DNA of 64,000 nucleotides from the NCBI GenBank assembly GCA_034509425.1, contig JAVTVJ010000791.1:744001-808000 (forward strand), written 5' to 3'. Position 1 is the first letter of the stretch. Each line of letters starts with the position of its first letter. The DNA comes from Eopsaltria australis. Taxonomy: Eukaryota > Chordata > Aves > Passeriformes > Petroicidae. Shown piece by piece: positions 63,726 to 64,000 of this stretch. The translations under genes and the position numbers were made by a program. The notes under the pieces were generated by a model that saw nothing but the letters and a program-made list of their open reading frames with translations, searched no databases and was not told the DNA's origin.

Positions 63726-63900
63726 GGCGGGGACAGGACCGGCCCTGCCGGCGAACCCTCACTGCCCAGCGGCCGCTGCCGGACCCCGCTTCTCCCGCAG
63801 CACTTCCTACCGCGCCGAGCCGCCCGCCATCTTGGGCGCCTGTACGCAGCCCGGGGAAGGGGGGGATGAAGTTCCACAAGCCGAGAGCGAGGACGAAGAA
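63726..63900 (-). promoter_or_regulatory. CpG-rich CWC27 promoter / 5' UTR region with YY1 and ETS motifs
   Basis: This is the only GC- and CpG-rich stretch in the window and it lies directly upstream of the CWC27 start codon. On the minus strand it has CAAGATGGCGG (63824-63834), a full YY1 core oriented with CWC27, and AGGAAGT (63802-63808), an ETS/GABP core. There is no TATA box near the start. The arrangement is typical of housekeeping, often bidirectional, promoters. The transcription start cannot be fixed from sequence; YY1 sites of this type usually sit at or just downstream of it. Confidence 0.75.
63807..63830 (-). other. possible 7-codon upstream ORF in the CWC27 leader
   Basis: The ATG inside the YY1 core opens a short frame, MAGGSAR, ended by TAG that overlaps the ETS core. 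It lies 82 bases before the main ATG (counting from its stop codon). It is translated only if transcription starts upstream of 63830, which the sequence cannot show. Confidence 0.3.
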
Positions 63901-64000
63901 ATAAGTCCTCGGCCGGAGTCTCTGCGGGATTCAATGAGAACGACATGTCTTGGGAAACATCCGCAGGCTTCTTGACACGCCTGTGCTGCCCCACCGTGGC
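63841..64000. other. right-edge flank, probable divergent-promoter side
   Basis: Moderately GC-rich sequence with no recognisable coding exon. In mammals SREK1IP1 starts here in the opposite direction to CWC27. Its N-terminal coding sequence is not visible, so at most its untranslated first-exon bases or promoter could lie here. Confidence 0.35.

Noticed and set aside
63722..63994. Minus-strand frame of 90 codons upstream of and overlapping the CWC27 start
   Set aside because: GC-rich promoter sequence in another frame; its product resembles no known protein and the CWC27 start is fixed by homology.

Overview
This is a 64 kb piece of vertebrate, almost certainly avian, nuclear DNA. It is AT-rich, it carries several 5'-truncated copies of the CR1 LINE family that dominates bird genomes, and it holds one recognisable gene with ordinary GT-AG introns. 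The gene is CWC27 (older name SDCCAG10), a spliceosome-associated cyclophilin, on the minus strand. Its start codon is at 63725. Ten coding exons can be placed to the base (63684-63725, 62891-62987, 61214-61326, 59829-59972, 59016-59114, 58759-58862, 57711-57780, 55191-55270, 52902-52935, 49120-49295). Together they give 959 nt, or 319 codons plus two bases, without a stop. This covers the whole cyclophilin domain and much of the acidic/basic linker. The human protein is about 472 residues, so roughly the last 150 codons must lie left of position 1.

Layout from right to left on the chromosome, which is 5' to 3' for the gene: 63726-64000 is a GC/CpG-rich promoter with ETS-type and YY1-type motifs, probably shared with a divergent neighbour. 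In mammals that neighbour is SREK1IP1; none of its coding sequence is visible here. From 63725 to 49120 exons alternate with introns of 152 bp to 3.6 kb. From 49119 to the left edge there is one intron of at least 49 kb, in which I found no further exon and no second gene.

The rest of the window is repeats. There is a 1.4 kb CR1 with a decayed reverse-transcriptase reading frame (20485-21870), a composite of oppositely oriented CR1 pieces (27179-28145), and a CR1 split by an expanded 11-bp minisatellite (31895-32866). Another CR1 holds a 91-bp uninterrupted T run (40885-41603), and one lies antisense inside intron 8 (53650-54320). Several short CR1 tails are scattered between them. A solo LTR of about 580 bp sits at 46301-46880.

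No complete novel system was found. The most unusual features are two CR1 copies that each carry a large simple-sequence expansion, a solo LTR with TATA-like and CRE-like motifs inside the long intron, an exon 8-9 pair that can be skipped in frame, and a compact YY1/ETS promoter with a possible 7-codon upstream ORF. In birds this part of human 5q12 is expected on the Z chromosome; that is inference from known synteny, not from the sequence.
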